34,796 nucleotides of DNA from Pseudomonas fluorescens (GCF_902497745.1 NZ_CABVHJ010000007.1:309767-344562), one strand, 5' to 3'. Positions 16,880-27,535 are shown, counted from the stretch's first letter. Numbers and translations: made by a program. The notes: generated by a model not told the origin, from the letters alone.

Positions 16880-18208
16880 TCAGCGCAACATGCCGCTGCC
16901 GTAACCCTTCAGGTTGGCTTTCTTCATCAGGGATTCGTACTGGTGCGAAACGAGGTGCGATTGTACTTGGGACATGAAGTCCATCACAACCACGACCACG
17001 ATCAGCAACGAGGTCCCGCCAAGGTAGAACGGAACGTTTGCTGCAACCACCAGGAACTGGGGCAACAGGCACACGGCCGTCATGTAAAGAGCACCGAACA
17101 TGGTCAAGCGGGTCAGAACGCCATCAATATAGCGTGCAGACTGCTCACCTGGACGGATGCCCGGAATAAAGGCACCGGACTTCTTCAGGTTTTCCGCTAC
17201 GTCTTTCGGATTGAACATCAACGCCGTATAGAAGAAGCAGAAGAAAATAATCCCTGCACTAAACAGCAGAATATTCAACGGCTGACCAGGAGCGATCGAC
17301 TGCGAGATGTCCTGCAACCAGCCCATACCTTCAGACTGACCGAACCAGGCACCCAACGAAGCCGGGAACAGCAAAATGCTGCTCGCGAAAATAGCCGGAA
17401 TAACACCGGCCATGTTCACCTTAAGCGGCAAGTGGCTTGTCTGCGCAGCAAAAACCTTGCGGCCCTGCTGACGCTTGGCGTAGTGAACAGCGATACGACG
17501 CTGACCACGCTCAATGAACACCACGAAACCGATAATCGCTACTGCCAGCAAACCGATGGCAACCAAGGCGAAGATGTTGATATCACCCTGACGCGCAGAC
17601 TCGAAAGACTGCCCGATTGCTCTCGGAAGACCGGCGACGATACCCGAAAAAATCAACATCGAGATACCGTTGCCTACACCACGCTCAGTAATCTGCTCAC
17701 CCAGCCACATCATGAACATCGCACCAGCCACAAACGTGGATACTGCGACGAAATGGAAGCCAAAGTCACCAGTGAACGCAACGCCCTGCCCCGCCAGACC
17801 AATGGACATGCCAATAGCCTGAACGAGAGCGAGGACGACGGTGCCGTAGCGGGTGTACTGGCTGATCTTGCGACGGCCAGCTTCACCTTCCTTCTTCAAC
17901 TGCTCCAGCTGCGGACTGACGGCGGTCATCAGTTGCATGATGATCGATGCCGAAATGTACGGCATGATCCCCAGTGCAAAGATGCTCATCCGTTCCAGCG
18001 CGCCGCCGGAGAACATGTTGAACAAGCTAAGAATGGTCCCCTCATTCTGTCGAAACAGGTCTGCGAGTCGGTCCGGGTTGATACCTGGAACCGGGATGTG
18101 TGCGCCTATTCGGTAGACGATAATCGCCAGGAACAGAAAACGCAGACGAGCCCAGAGTTCAGACATACCGCCTTTGCCGAGCGCAGAGAGAGCACCTTGC
18201 TTAGCCAT
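16880..18208 (-). CDS. secY: Protein translocase subunit SecY
   Basis: The 442-residue product has ten membrane segments and is the channel of the Sec translocon in the inner membrane, working with SecE, SecG and SecA. Typical stretches are [21 protein letters not shown] at the start and [20 protein letters not shown] near the end. Its ATG follows the rplO TAA with no gap, indicating translational coupling. secE, its partner, would be expected near nusG, which is not in this window. Confidence 0.98.
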   Translation of the reverse strand: MAKQGALSALGKGGMSELWARLRFLFLAIIVYRIGAHIPVPGINPDRLADLFRQNEGTILSLFNMFSGGALERMSIFALGIMPYISASIIMQLMTAVSPQLEQLKKEGEAGRRKISQYTRYGTVVLALVQAIGMSIGLAGQGVAFTGDFGFHFVAVSTFVAGAMFMMWLGEQITERGVGNGISMLIFSGIVAGLPRAIGQSFESARQGDINIFALVAIGLLAVAIIGFVVFIERGQRRIAVHYAKRQQGRKVFAAQTSHLPLKVNMAGVIPAIFASSILLFPASLGAWFGQSEGMGWLQDISQSIAPGQPLNILLFSAGIIFFCFFYTALMFNPKDVAENLKKSGAFIPGIRPGEQSARYIDGVLTRLTMFGALYMTAVCLLPQFLVVAANVPFYLGGTSLLIVVVVVMDFMSQVQSHLVSHQYESLMKKANLKGYGSGMLR

Positions 18209-18646
18209 TTATTCCTCGAACTTGCCGCCAGCTGCTTCGATAGCCGCACGCGCACCTTTGGTGGCGCCGATTCCCTTGCCGATAGTGACAGCGCGAGTCA
18301 CTTCACCGGACAGCATGATTTTCACACGCTGTACGTTGACGTTGATCACGTTGGCATCTTTCAGGGACTGCACGGTGACGATGTCGCCTTCCACTTTAGC
18401 CAGCTCGGACAAACGCACTTCTGCGCGATCCATGGCCTTCAGGGAAACGAAACCGAACTTCGGCAGGCGACGATGCAGCGGCTGTTGACCGCCTTCAAAG
18501 CCTGGAGCAATGGTGCCACCGGAGCGGGAGGTCTGACCTTTGTGACCACGGCCACCAGTCTTACCCAAACCGCTACCGATACCACGGCCCGGACGATGCT
18601 TTTCGCGACGGGAACCCGGCGCTGGACTCAGATCATTGAGTTTCAT
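18209..18646 (-). CDS. rplO: 50S ribosomal protein L15
   Basis: The 145-residue product starts [20 protein letters not shown] and has the Gly-rich [17 protein letters not shown] that threads into 23S rRNA. It follows rpmD by 3 bases and its stop abuts the secY start. Family and position are unambiguous. Confidence 0.98.
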   Translation of the reverse strand: MKLNDLSPAPGSRREKHRPGRGIGSGLGKTGGRGHKGQTSRSGGTIAPGFEGGQQPLHRRLPKFGFVSLKAMDRAEVRLSELAKVEGDIVTVQSLKDANVINVNVQRVKIMLSGEVTRAVTIGKGIGATKGARAAIEAAGGKFEE

Positions 18647-18649
18647 CGA

Positions 18650-18826
18650 TTAACCCTCGACACGCAGCATGTAGTAAGCCTTGTTGATCATCCCGCGATT
18701 CTCGGGAGTATCCTGGACTTCTACAGTGTGACCGATGCGACGCAGACCCAGACCCTTAACGCACAATTTGTGGTTAGGGATGCGGCCGGTCATGCTTTTG
18801 ATCAGCGTTACTTTAACGGTAGCCAT
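18650..18826 (-). CDS. rpmD: 50S ribosomal protein L30
   Basis: The 58-residue product reads [20 protein letters not shown] at the start and [13 protein letters not shown] at the end, the typical short bacterial L30. It is a small alpha/beta protein on the large subunit. It lies 2 bases after rpsE and 3 bases before rplO. Confidence 0.97.
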
Positions 18827-18828
18827 GA

Positions 18829-19329
18829 TCAGAAGATCTCCTTGACGCTTTTGCCACGCTTGGCGGCAATGGATTCAGGAGACTGCATAGCTTTCAAACC
18901 TTTGAAAGTGGCGTGAACCACGTTTACCGGGTTAGTCGAGCCGTAGCACTTGGCCAGAACGTTCTGAACGCCAGCAACTTCGAGGACAGCACGCATAGCG
19001 CCGCCAGCGATGATACCGGTACCTTCAGAAGCAGGCTGCATGTACACCTTCGAAGCGCCGTGAGCGGACTTCATTGCGTACTGCAGAGTGGTGCCGTTCA
19101 GATCAACTTGGATCATGTTGCGGCGAGCAGCTTCCATTGCCTTCTGGATCGCAGCAGGCACTTCACGCGACTTGCCACGGCCGAAGCCAACACGCCCTTT
19201 ACCATCACCAACCACGGTCAACGCGGTGAAAGTGAAGATACGGCCGCCTTTAACGGTTTTGGCTACGCGGTTAACTTGAACCAGCTTCTCAATGTAGCCT
19301 TCGTCGCGCTTTTGGTCGTTATTTGACAT
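18829..19329 (-). CDS. rpsE: 30S ribosomal protein S5
   Basis: The 166-residue product has the N-terminal dsRNA-binding-like domain ([35 protein letters not shown]) and the C-terminal domain with [19 protein letters not shown]5 affects translation accuracy and helps mRNA unwinding at the entry site. It lies between rplR (3 bases) and rpmD (2 bases). Confidence 0.98.
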
Positions 19330-19332
19330 AAC

Positions 19333-19683
19333 TTAGAACTCCAGCCCAGCTTCACGAGCAGCATCAGCCAGCGCTTTCACGCGACCGTGGTACTTGAAGC
19401 CAGAGCGGTCGAAAGCCACTTGCGAGACGCCAGCGGCCTTAGCACGCGTAGCGACCAGCTGGCCAACCTTTGTGGCCGCGTCGATGTTGCCAGTGGCACC
19501 ATCACGCAGTTCTTTATCCAAAGTCGAGGCGCTTGCCAGGACCTTGTTGCCGTCGGCCGAGATGACCTGGGCGTAGATGTGCTGCGACGAGCGGAACACG
19601 CAGAGACGCACGACTTCGAGTTCGTGCATTTTCAGGCGTGCTTTGCGAGCGCGACGCAGTCGAGTAACTTTTTTGTCGGTCAT
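19333..19683 (-). CDS. rplR: 50S ribosomal protein L18
   Basis: The 116-residue product starts [19 protein letters not shown] and ends [19 protein letters not shown], the L18 pattern. It binds 5S rRNA with L5 and L25 in the central protuberance. It lies 10 bases after rplF and 3 bases before rpsE. Confidence 0.98.
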   Translation of the reverse strand: MTDKKVTRLRRARKARLKMHELEVVRLCVFRSSQHIYAQVISADGNKVLASASTLDKELRDGATGNIDAATKVGQLVATRAKAAGVSQVAFDRSGFKYHGRVKALADAAREAGLEF

Positions 19684-19693
19684 TTGCTATGCC

Positions 19694-20227
19694 CTACTTC
19701 TTCTTGGCTTCTTTACGACGGACGACTTCGTCCGCGTAGCGCACACCTTTGCCTTTGTACGGCTCTGGTGGACGGAAGTCGCGGATCTCAGCGGCCACTT
19801 GACCTACCAGCTGCTTGTCGATGCCCTTGATCAGGATATCGGTCTGGCTAGGAGTCTCAGCGGTGATGCCTTCCGGCAGTTCGTAATCCACTGGGTGCGA
19901 GAAGCCAAGGGCCAGGTTCAAAACCGTGCCTTTTGCTTGCGCTTTGTAACCAACACCGACCAGCTGGAGCTTGCGCTCGAAGCCTTGGCTTACGCCTTGG
20001 ACCATGTTGTTTACCAACGCACGCGTGGTACCGGCCATTGCGCGAGTTTGTTGATCGCCATTGCGAGCAGCGAAACGCAGCTCACCAGCTTCTTCAACGA
20101 TCTCAACGGACGAATGGATGTTCAGTTCAAGAGTACCCTTGGCACCCTTCACCGAAAGCTGTTGGCCTGCGAATTTTACTTCGACACCGGCTGGCAGCTT
20201 AACGGGGTTCTTAGCGACGCGAGACAT
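19694..20227 (-). CDS. rplF: 50S ribosomal protein L6
   Basis: The 177-residue product starts [17 protein letters not shown], has two repeated alpha/beta domains and ends with [20 protein letters not shown], the RNA-binding tail. It sits near the factor-binding region of the large subunit. It follows rpsH by 12 bases. Confidence 0.98.
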   Translation of the reverse strand: MSRVAKNPVKLPAGVEVKFAGQQLSVKGAKGTLELNIHSSVEIVEEAGELRFAARNGDQQTRAMAGTTRALVNNMVQGVSQGFERKLQLVGVGYKAQAKGTVLNLALGFSHPVDYELPEGITAETPSQTDILIKGIDKQLVGQVAAEIRDFRPPEPYKGKGVRYADEVVRRKEAKKK

Positions 20228-20239
20228 GCTTATCCCCCC

Positions 20240-20632
20240 TTAGAACACAGTGCAAAGAACTTCGCCGCCGACACCGGCAGCGCGCGCAGCACGATCCGTC
20301 ATCACACCTTTGTTGGTGGAGACGATAGACACGCCAAGACCGCCACGAACTTTCGGCAGATCTTCAACGGACTTGTACTGACGCAGGCCTGGACGACTAA
20401 CGCGCTTCACTTCTTCGATAACCGGACGGCCTTCGAAGTACTTCAGCTCGATGGACAACGACGGCTTAGCGTCGGTGGTGATCTGAAAATCCGCGATGTA
20501 ACCTTCGTCCTTCAGGACTTTTGCTACAGCCACCTTCAACGTGGAAGACGGCATGCTTACGACAGACTTTTCAGCCATCTGGGCATTACGGATTCGAGTT
20601 AGCATGTCCGCTAACGGGTCCTGCATACTCAT
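20240..20632 (-). CDS. rpsH: 30S ribosomal protein S8
   Basis: The 130-residue product starts [19 protein letters not shown] and ends [32 protein letters not shown]8 binds helix 21 of 16S rRNA and in E. coli also represses the spc operon. A 209-base gap separates it from rpsN, with a hairpin and a promoter (20731-20759), so rpsH likely has its own transcript as well as read-through. GGAGCG serves as ribosome site. Confidence 0.98.
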   Translation of the reverse strand: MSMQDPLADMLTRIRNAQMAEKSVVSMPSSTLKVAVAKVLKDEGYIADFQITTDAKPSLSIELKYFEGRPVIEEVKRVSRPGLRQYKSVEDLPKVRGGLGVSIVSTNKGVMTDRAARAAGVGGEVLCTVF

Positions 20633-20730
20633 GGGCTAGACGCTCCTAATACAGAAAAATTAGCCTTGCGGCTACTACTTGTCGCCGAGAACTTCCGGGC
20701 ATGAAAAACACGGGCTCAGGCGAGCCGGTC

Positions 20731-20759
20731 ATTCTAGACACACCCCAGAAATGAATCAA
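20731..20759 (-). promoter_or_regulatory. Internal sigma-70 promoter before rpsH
   Basis: On the minus strand TTGATT (20754-20759) and TAGAAT (20731-20736) are 17 bp apart, a strong match. The start near 20724 gives a leader of about 92 bases before rpsH. The -35 box is part of the 3' arm of the hairpin at 20753-20780. A short GGCTC/GAGCC stem followed by TTTTT lies in the leader and could attenuate. Confidence 0.7.
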
Positions 20760-20780
20760 GCCCCAAAAGGGGCTTGATTC
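20753..20780. repeat. Perfect 12-bp inverted repeat between rpsN and rpsH
   Basis: GAATCAAGCCCC and GGGGCTTGATTC flank AAAA. No T-run follows on the minus strand (ATTTCTGGGG), so it is a poor intrinsic terminator. It could act as an RNA end, a pause or a processing site for the upstream spc transcript. Confidence 0.85.
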
Positions 20781-20841
20781 AGATTCAAGGCCACCGATGG
20801 TCAGGTTCTTGCGAACCCGAACATCGAGACTTTGACAGCAA

Positions 20842-21147
20842 TTACCAGCTGGCTTTAACCAGACCTGGTACGTCACCACGCATTGCAGCTTCACGCAGCT
20901 TGTTACGGCCAAGGCCGAACTTGCGGTAAACGCCGTGCGGACGACCAGTCAGGCGGCAACGGTTACGCATGCGCGAAGCGCTTGCGTCACGTGGTTGCTT
21001 CTGCAGAGCTACGGTAGCTTCCCAACGCGCTTCTGGACTTGCGTTCAGATCGACGATGATAGCTTTCAGCGCTGCACGCTTGGTGGCGTACTTGGCAACA
21101 GTGAGCTGACGCTTCAGCTCACGGTTTTTCATGCTCTTCTTGGCCAT
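20842..21147 (-). CDS. rpsN: 30S ribosomal protein S14
   Basis: The 101-residue product starts [20 protein letters not shown] and ends [11 protein letters not shown], the long zinc-free form of S14. The key region is [21 protein letters not shown]. The start at 21147 matches the family; the frame extends to 21213 over the end of rplE. It lies 13 bases after rplE and is followed by the unusual 209-base gap before rpsH. Confidence 0.97.
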
Positions 21148-21160
21148 TTTCCTACTCCAA

Positions 21161-21700
21161 TCAGTTGCGGAACGGGAATTTGAAAGCACGCAGCAGAGCG
21201 CGGCCTTCATCATCGTTCTTGGCAGTGGTGGTCAGGGTAATGTCCAGACCGCGGAGAGCATCGATCTTGTCGTAGTCGATTTCCGGGAAGATGATCTGCT
21301 CTTTCACGCCCATGCTGTAGTTACCACGACCATCGAAGGACTTGGCATTCAGGCCGCGGAAGTCGCGAACCCGAGGCAGGGAGATCGACAGCAGACGATC
21401 CAGGAACTCATACATACGCTCACGGCGCAGAGTCACCTTGACGCCGATCGGCCATCCTTCACGGACTTTAAAGCCAGCGATGGATTTACGAGCGTAGGTC
21501 ACAACGACTTTTTGGCCGGTGATCTTTTCCAGGTCAGCAACAGCATGCTCGATGACTTTTTTGTCACCAACAGCTTCGCCCAGACCCATGTTCAGGGTGA
21601 TTTTTGTAACGCGTGGAACTTCCATCACGTTCGAAAGCTTAAGTTCTTCCTTAAGCTTCGGTGCGATTTCCTTCCAGTAAATCTCTTTTAGTCGTGCCAT
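21161..21700 (-). CDS. rplE: 50S ribosomal protein L5
   Basis: The 179-residue product starts [20 protein letters not shown] and contains [21 protein letters not shown]5 binds 5S rRNA and touches P-site tRNA. It follows rplX by 20 bases and is followed by rpsN after 13 bases. Confidence 0.98.
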
Positions 21701-21720
21701 GGTCTTCTACCTAGCAGTGT

Positions 21721-22035
21721 TCAAGCATCAACCGCTTTTTGGGTCGACTTGAAGACACGAATTTTCTTGCCGTCTTCTACTTTGAAACCAACGCGGTCAG
21801 CCTTGTTGGTTTCGCCGTTGAAAATGGCGACGTTAGAAGCGTCCAGTGGAGCTTCTTTTTCGACGATACCGCCTTGCACGCCCGACATCGGGTTAGGCTT
21901 GGTATGACGCTTAACCAGGTTCAGACCGCTGATAACCAGACGGTTATTAGCAAGAACCTTGAGCACCTTACCGCGCTTACCTTTGTCTTTGCCGGCGATC
22001 ACGATGATCTCGTCGTCACGACGAATCTTTTGCAT
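21721..22035 (-). CDS. rplX: 50S ribosomal protein L24
   Basis: The 104-residue product has the KOW motif at the start ([20 protein letters not shown]), which begins assembly of the large subunit at the 5' end of 23S rRNA. Compared with E. coli the length is the same. It follows rplN by 11 bases. Confidence 0.98.
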   Translation of the reverse strand: MQKIRRDDEIIVIAGKDKGKRGKVLKVLANNRLVISGLNLVKRHTKPNPMSGVQGGIVEKEAPLDASNVAIFNGETNKADRVGFKVEDGKKIRVFKSTQKAVDA

Positions 22036-22046
22036 GTCGGATCTCC

Positions 22047-22415
22047 TTACAGCACTTCTGGGGCGAGCGAGACGATCTTCATGAACTTCTCAGTACGAAG
22101 TTCACGGGTCACTGGCCCAAAGATACGGGTGCCGATCGGCTCTTGCTTGTTGTTCAGAAGAACAGCAGCGTTGCCATCAAAGCGGATAATGGAGCCATCA
22201 GCACGACGTACGCCGTGACGAGTGCGGACTACAACAGCAGTCATCACTTGGCCTTTTTTCACTTTACCGCGAGGAATTGCTTCCTTCACGGTAACTTTGA
22301 TGATGTCACCGATACCAGCGTAACGACGATGGGAGCCACCCAGCACCTTGATGCACATAACACGGCGAGCGCCGCTGTTATCGGCCACATCGAGCATGGA
22401 TTGAGTCTGAATCAT
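22047..22415 (-). CDS. rplN: 50S ribosomal protein L14
   Basis: The 122-residue product starts [20 protein letters not shown] and ends [19 protein letters not shown]. L14 lies at the subunit interface. In E. coli it is the first gene of the spc operon; here only 23 bases separate it from rpsQ and no promoter is seen, so it is probably read through from the S10 operon. Confidence 0.97.
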   Translation of the reverse strand: MIQTQSMLDVADNSGARRVMCIKVLGGSHRRYAGIGDIIKVTVKEAIPRGKVKKGQVMTAVVVRTRHGVRRADGSIIRFDGNAAVLLNNKQEPIGTRIFGPVTRELRTEKFMKIVSLAPEVL

Positions 22416-22438
22416 ATAATTTCTCCGACCCCTAGTCC

Positions 22439-22705
22439 TTAGACTTCCACAGCGCGTTCGAGAACATCAACCAGCGCCCAAGACTTGGTCTTGGCCATAG
22501 GACGAGTTTCACGAATAGTGACTTTGTCGCCGATGTGGCACTGGTTGGTTTCGTCGTGCGCGTGCAGCTTAGTCGAACGCTTAACGTATTTACCGTAGAT
22601 CGGGTGCTTTACGCGACGCTCGATCAGTACGGTGATGGTTTTGTCCATCTTGTCGCTGACAACACGGCCAGTCAGCGTACGGACAGTTTTTTCGGCTTCA
22701 GCCAT
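22439..22705 (-). CDS. rpsQ: 30S ribosomal protein S17
   Basis: The 88-residue product starts [20 protein letters not shown] and has the OB-fold pattern with [19 protein letters not shown]. It binds the 5' domain of 16S rRNA. The start at 22705 is ATG and matches the family; a GTG two codons upstream overlaps rpmC. It lies 2 bases after rpmC. Confidence 0.97.
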   Translation of the reverse strand: MAEAEKTVRTLTGRVVSDKMDKTITVLIERRVKHPIYGKYVKRSTKLHAHDETNQCHIGDKVTIRETRPMAKTKSWALVDVLERAVEV

Positions 22706-22707
22706 GA

Positions 22708-22899
22708 TCACTTACCTGCCTGCTGGTTGAGCACAGTCTTCACGCGAGCGATGTCACGTTTAACTTGCGAGAGCAGATGAGACTGCCCCAACTGGCCAGT
22801 TGCTTTCTGCATACGCAGATTGAACTGGTCGCGCAGCAAGCCGAGCAGTTGCTCGTTCAGCTGCTGTGCGGATTTTTCACGAAGTTCATTCGCTTTCAT
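22708..22899 (-). CDS. rpmC: 50S ribosomal protein L29
   Basis: The 63-residue two-helix product starts [20 protein letters not shown]. It sits near the exit tunnel, where chaperones and SRP dock. The ATG overlaps the rplP TGA by one base (TGATG), which implies translational coupling. A GTG one codon upstream is less likely because the conserved start is MKANEL. Confidence 0.97.
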
Positions 22900-23312
22900 C
22901 ACATCACCGTCCGTTTAACAAAGGCGGTGGCGAGCGGCAGCTTTGCAGCAGCCAGGGCAAAAGCCTCACGCGCCAGCTCTTCAGAAACACCCTCGATTTC
23001 ATACAGGACTTTGCCTGGCTGAATCTGGGCAACCCAGTACTCCACACTACCCTTACCTTTACCCATACGAACTTCGAGAGGCTTTTTGGAAATAGGCTTG
23101 TCCGGGAATACACGGATCCAGATCTTGCCGCCACGTTTAACGTGACGGGTCAGAGCACGACGCGCTGACTCGATCTGACGAGCGGTGAGACGACCACGAG
23201 CTACAGACTTCAGCGCGAACTCGCCGAAGCTGACTTTGCTACCGCGCTGAGCCAGACCACGGTTGTGGCCTGTCATCTGCTTGCGGAACTTCGTACGCTT
23301 AGGTTGCAACAT
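22899..23312 (-). CDS. rplP: 50S ribosomal protein L16
   Basis: The 137-residue product starts [20 protein letters not shown] and contains [20 protein letters not shown], which contacts the A-site and P-site regions. It follows rpsC by 12 bases and overlaps rpmC by one base. Confidence 0.98.
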
Positions 23313-23324
23313 TTGGCGTACCCC

Positions 23325-24011
23325 TTACTTAGCAGCTTTTTTACGAGGCGCTGGTGCTTGTGGTTTCAGCTCTTCTTGGCGACCACCAATTACTTCGCCT
23401 TTGAAGATCCAAACCTTTACACCGATCACACCGTAAGTGGTGTGAGCTTCGTAGTTGGCATAGTCGATGTCGGCACGCAGGGTGTGCAATGGCACACGAC
23501 CTTCGCGATACCATTCAGTACGTGCGATTTCAGCACCGCCGAGACGACCGCTCACTTGGATTTTGATGCCCTTGGCACCAATGCGCATGGCGTTCTGAAC
23601 TGCGCGCTTCATAGCGCGACGGAACATTACACGACGCTCCAGCTGCTGAGCTACGCTCTGCGCAACCAGCATACCGTCGAGCTCCGGCTTGCGGATCTCT
23701 TCGATATTGATGTGCACAGGCACACCCATTTGCTTGGTCAGGTCCTGACGCAGTTTCTCAACATCTTCACCTTTCTTCCCGATAACGATACCTGGACGAG
23801 CGGTGTGGATGGTGATACGTGCAGTTTGGGCCGGACGATGGATATCGATACGGCTTACGGACGCGCTTTTTAGTTTGTCTTGGAGATACTCACGCACTTT
23901 CAGATCTGCGAACAAGTAGTCCGCATAAGTCCGACCGTCTGCGTACCAGACGGAGGTGTGCTCCTTGACGATTCCCAGGCGAATGCCAATGGGATGTACT
24001 TTCTGACCCAT
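23325..24011 (-). CDS. rpsC: 30S ribosomal protein S3
   Basis: The 228-residue product starts [18 protein letters not shown] and has the KH domain with [15 protein letters not shown] and the C-terminal domain with [20 protein letters not shown]. It forms part of the mRNA entry tunnel. The start at 24011 fits the family; the open frame continues to 24095 within rplV without support. It lies 13 bases after rplV. Confidence 0.98.
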
Positions 24012-24024
24012 CTCTTCGACTCCG

Positions 24025-24357
24025 TTACTTGTCAGCAACCTTGACAGTGATATGGCAAGACCGCTTGACGATGCGATCAGCACGGCCTTTGGCACGTGGC
24101 ATGATGCGCTTCAGCGAACGCCCTTCGTTGACGAAAACGGTGCTGACCTTCAGGTCATCAACATCTGCGCCTTCGTTATGCTCGGCGTTGGCTACGGCCG
24201 ACTCCAGCACTTTTTTCATGATCTCGGCGGCTTTCTTACTGCTGAAAGCCAACAAGTTGAGCGCTTCGCCCACCTTCTTCCCGCGGATCTGGTCGGCGAC
24301 CAAGCGGGCTTTCTGGGCGGAGATTCGAGCGCCCGACAACTTAGCGGCTACTTCCAT
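24025..24357 (-). CDS. rplV: 50S ribosomal protein L22
   Basis: The 110-residue product starts [20 protein letters not shown] and has the extended loop [21 protein letters not shown] that lines the exit tunnel, a known site for macrolide effects and nascent-chain stalling. It follows rpsS by 11 bases. Confidence 0.98.
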
Positions 24358-24368
24358 TTCCTAACCCC

Positions 24369-24644
24369 TTAACGCTTGGCTTTCTTGTCAGCCACGTGCC
24401 CGCGATAGTTGCGGGTACCGGCGAACTCGCCCAGTTTGTGGCCGACCATGTCTTCGTTAACGAGAACTGGGACGTGCTGACGACCGTTGTGTACTGCGAT
24501 GGTCAGACCGACCATTTGTGGCAGGATCATCGAACGACGCGACCAAGTCTTAATTGGTTTGCGATCGTTCTTTTCCGCCGCCACTTCGATCTTCTTCAGT
24601 AGGTGAAGATCAATAAAAGGACCTTTTTTCAGAGAACGTGGCAC
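24369..24644 (-). CDS. rpsS: 30S ribosomal protein S19
   Basis: The 91-residue product starts [20 protein letters not shown] and contains [12 protein letters not shown] at the end. It pairs with S13 in the head. The start codon is GTG at 24644, with GAGGGA upstream; no ATG fits the family start. It follows rplB by 16 bases. Confidence 0.97.
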   Translation of the reverse strand: MPRSLKKGPFIDLHLLKKIEVAAEKNDRKPIKTWSRRSMILPQMVGLTIAVHNGRQHVPVLVNEDMVGHKLGEFAGTRNYRGHVADKKAKR

Positions 24645-24660
24645 TGTCGTATCCCTCTAT

Positions 24661-25485
24661 TTACTTGCGACGACGGACGATCATTTTGTCGGTACGCTTA
24701 TTACCACGAGTCTTCGCGCCCTTAGTCGGGAAGCCCCATGGCGATACCGGATGACGACCACCAGAGGTACGACCTTCACCACCACCATGTGGGTGGTCAA
24801 CCGGGTTCATGGCAACACCACGAACGGTTGGGCGAACGCCACGCCAGCGCTTGGCACCAGCTTTACCCAGCGAACGCAGGCTGTGCTCGGAGTTCGAGAC
24901 TTCGCCCAGGGTCGCACGGCATTCAGCCAGGACTTTACGCATTTCACCGGAACGCAGACGCAGGGTCACGTAGACACCTTCACGAGCGATCAGCTGAGCC
25001 GAAGCACCAGCGGAACGAGCGATCTGTGCACCCTTACCTGGCTTCAATTCGATGCCGTGTACGGTAGAACCGACTGGAATGTTGCGCAGTTGCAGAGCGT
25101 TGCCTGGCTTGATTGGAGCCAGAGCGCCTGCGATCAGCTGGTCGCCAGCACTCACGCCTTTAGGGGCGATGATGTAGCGGCGCTCGCCGTCTGCGTAGCA
25201 GAGCAGTGCGATGTGAGCAGTACGGTTTGGATCGTATTCGATACGCTCGACAGTGGCGACGATGCCATCTTTGTCGTTGCGACGGAAATCGACCATACGA
25301 TAATGCTGCTTATGACCACCACCGATGTGACGCGTGGTAATACGGCCATTGTTGTTACGACCACCAGTCTTCGATTTTTTCTCGAGCAGCGGTGCGTGAG
25401 GAGCGCCTTTATGCAGCTCCTGGTTGACCACCTTGACCACAAAACGGCGGCCAGGGGAAGTCGGTTTGCATTTAACGATTGCCAT
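24661..25485 (-). CDS. rplB: 50S ribosomal protein L2
   Basis: The 274-residue product is near the peptidyl transferase centre and includes the conserved [21 protein letters not shown] with the catalytic-region His. It starts [19 protein letters not shown]. It lies 14 bases after rplW in the S10 operon. Confidence 0.98.
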   Translation of the reverse strand: MAIVKCKPTSPGRRFVVKVVNQELHKGAPHAPLLEKKSKTGGRNNNGRITTRHIGGGHKQHYRMVDFRRNDKDGIVATVERIEYDPNRTAHIALLCYADGERRYIIAPKGVSAGDQLIAGALAPIKPGNALQLRNIPVGSTVHGIELKPGKGAQIARSAGASAQLIAREGVYVTLRLRSGEMRKVLAECRATLGEVSNSEHSLRSLGKAGAKRWRGVRPTVRGVAMNPVDHPHGGGEGRTSGGRHPVSPWGFPTKGAKTRGNKRTDKMIVRRRK

Positions 25486-25499
25486 GATGCACCCCTTCC

Positions 25500-25799
25500 T
25501 TACTCAGCACTGCTGCTGAAATCGAGATCTTGGCCTGGCTGAAGGGAGATAACTGCCTTCTTCCAGTCATTACGCTTGCCCAGACCGCGAGCAGTGCGCT
25601 TGCTCTTACCCAGAACATTCAGGGTAGTGACGCGCTCTACTTTCACGCTGAACAGGCTTTCGACGGCCTTCTTGATTTCCAGCTTGGTTGCGTCAGTAGC
25701 AACCTTGAAAACGAACTGGCCTTTCTTGTCTGCCAGAACCGTAGCCTTCTCGGAAACGTGCGGGCCAAGCAGAACTTTAAATACGCGTTCCTGGTTCAT
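25500..25799 (-). CDS. rplW: 50S ribosomal protein L23
   Basis: The 99-residue product starts [21 protein letters not shown]23 lies at the tunnel exit and is a docking site for trigger factor and SRP. Its ATG overlaps the rplD stop by four bases (ATGA), a translational coupling arrangement. Confidence 0.98.
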
Positions 25800-26398
25800 C
25801 CCAGCAGCTCCTCGAATTTCTTCACGGCCGACACGGTGATCAACACCTTGTCGTATGCGATCAGACTAACTGGATCGGAACCTTGAACGTCACGTACATC
25901 TACGTGCGGCAGGTTACGAGCAGCCAGGTACAGGTTCTGATCAACAGCGTCCGACACGATGAGAACATCGGTCAGGCTCATGTTGTTCAGCTTGCCCAGC
26001 AGATCTTTGGTTTTCGGAGTTTCAACAGCGAAATCCTGAACCACGACCAGACGATCAGTACGCACCAGCTCAGCAAGGATGGAACGCATTGCTGCGCGGT
26101 ACATCTTCTTGTTCAGCTTCTGGGAGTGATCCTGAGGACGAGCTGCGAAAGTGGTACCGCCGCCACGCCAGATTGGGCTACGGATAGTACCGGCACGAGC
26201 ACGGCCAGTACCTTTCTGACGCCATGGGCGCTTACCGCCACCACGAACGTCGGAACGGGTCTTCTGCTGCTTGGTACCTTGACGGCCGCCAGCCATGTAG
26301 GCCACGACTGCTTGGTGAACCAGCGTCTCGTTGAATTCGCCGCCAAATGTCAGTTCGGAAACTTCGATCGCTTGAGCGTCATTTACATTTAATTGCAT
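25796..26398 (-). CDS. rplD: 50S ribosomal protein L4
   Basis: The 200-residue product contains [20 protein letters not shown] in the loop reaching into the exit tunnel. In E. coli L4 also represses the S10 operon through its long leader; the leader here is short (about 55 bases), so that mode is doubtful. It follows rplC by 12 bases and overlaps rplW by four. Confidence 0.98.
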
Positions 26399-26410
26399 GT
26401 CAGCTTCCCC

Positions 26411-27046
26411 TTAACCGCGAGCCTTGGCTGCTGGACGTACAACCAGGTTGCCGCCAGTAGCGCCAGGAACAGCACCCTTGACCAACAACAGATTGCGTTC
26501 AGCGTCCACGCGCACTACTTCCAGGGACTGCACGGTCACGCGCTCAGCGCCCATATGACCGGACATTTTTTTGCCCTTGAATACACGACCAGGAGTCTGG
26601 CACTGGCCGATAGAGCCTGGGACGCGGTGGGATACGGAGTTACCGTGGGTGTTATCTTGCCCGCGGAAATTCCAACGCTTGATCGTACCCTGGAAGCCTT
26701 TACCCTTGGACTGACCGGTTACATCAACCAGTTGACCAGCGGCGAAGATTTCAGCGTTGATCAGATCGCCAGCCTGGTACTCGCCTTCTTCAAGACGGAA
26801 TTCCATGGTGGTGCGACCAGCGGCAACGTTCGCTTTAGCGAAGTGGCCAGCCTGAGCTGCTGTTACACGCGAAGCACGACGCTCGCCGACAGTGACTTGC
26901 ACTGCACGATAGCCATCGGTCTCTTCAGTTTTGAACTGGGTGACGCGATTCGGCTCGATCTCAATGACCGTGACCGGAATGGAGACACCTTCTTCGGTGA
27001 AAATACGGGTCATACCGCATTTACGACCGACTACACCAATAGTCAT
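26411..27046 (-). CDS. rplC: 50S ribosomal protein L3
   Basis: The 211-residue product starts [20 protein letters not shown] and contains [21 protein letters not shown], including the Gln methylated by PrmB in related bacteria. The start at 27046 matches the family; the longer frame to 27079 does not. It lies 80 bases after rpsJ. Confidence 0.97.
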   Translation of the reverse strand: MTIGVVGRKCGMTRIFTEEGVSIPVTVIEIEPNRVTQFKTEETDGYRAVQVTVGERRASRVTAAQAGHFAKANVAAGRTTMEFRLEEGEYQAGDLINAEIFAAGQLVDVTGQSKGKGFQGTIKRWNFRGQDNTHGNSVSHRVPGSIGQCQTPGRVFKGKKMSGHMGAERVTVQSLEVVRVDAERNLLLVKGAVPGATGGNLVVRPAAKARG

Positions 27047-27126
27047 GTTGTAAACCTCATGAGTGTACGGGGCTTTCACCCGCTATGGCCGCCCATTTCA
27101 GAGCGTTACACGACTAAGACCGAGTC

Positions 27127-27438
27127 TTAGCCGAGGCTGATCTGCACTTCCACACCGGCCGCAAGATCAAGCTTCATAAGAGCATCAACGGTTTTATCCG
27201 TTGGCTGGACGATGTCCAGAACGCGCTTATGAGTGCGGATTTCGTACTGGTCACGCGCGTCTTTGTTGACGTGCGGAGAAACCAGAACGGTGAACCGCTC
27301 TTTACGGGTAGGCAGTGGAATTGGACCACGCACTTGAGCACCAGTACGTTTCGCGGTTTCCACGATTTCCTGGGTTGATTGGTCGATCAGGCGATGGTCG
27401 AAAGCCTTCAACCTGATACGGATTTGCTGATTTTGCAT
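27127..27438 (-). CDS. rpsJ: 30S ribosomal protein S10
   Basis: The 103-residue product starts [20 protein letters not shown] and contains [23 protein letters not shown]10 is part of the small-subunit head and, as NusE, binds NusB in antitermination. It is the first gene of the S10 operon. Its own promoter (27501-27529) and the tuf terminator lie directly upstream. Confidence 0.98.
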
Positions 27439-27500
27439 TGGATTTCAGACTCCGGCTGCTATTCCCACCGAGCGCAATACGCCCGTTAAAAGGAGGCGCA

Positions 27501-27529
27501 ATTCTATAGACGCCCCAGATAGGTGTCAA
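27501..27529 (-). promoter_or_regulatory. Sigma-70 promoter of the S10 operon
   Basis: On the minus strand TTGACA (27524-27529) and TAGAAT (27501-27506) are 17 bp apart, a near-consensus promoter. The start near 27494 gives a leader of about 55 bases before rpsJ. It follows directly after the tuf terminator. Confidence 0.85.
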
Positions 27530-27535
27530 CCCAAT

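Noticed and set aside
16742..18916. A 724-codon open frame on the plus strand opposite secY, rplO and rpmD
   Set aside because: It is fully antisense to well-identified genes. Strong codon bias there avoids codons that give stops on the other strand, and the translation is low-complexity His/Gln/Thr-rich with no family resemblance.
20646..20912. An 88-codon minus-strand frame in the rpsN-rpsH gap
   Set aside because: It overlaps the end of rpsN, crosses the hairpin and promoter, and has no ribosome site or recognisable product.
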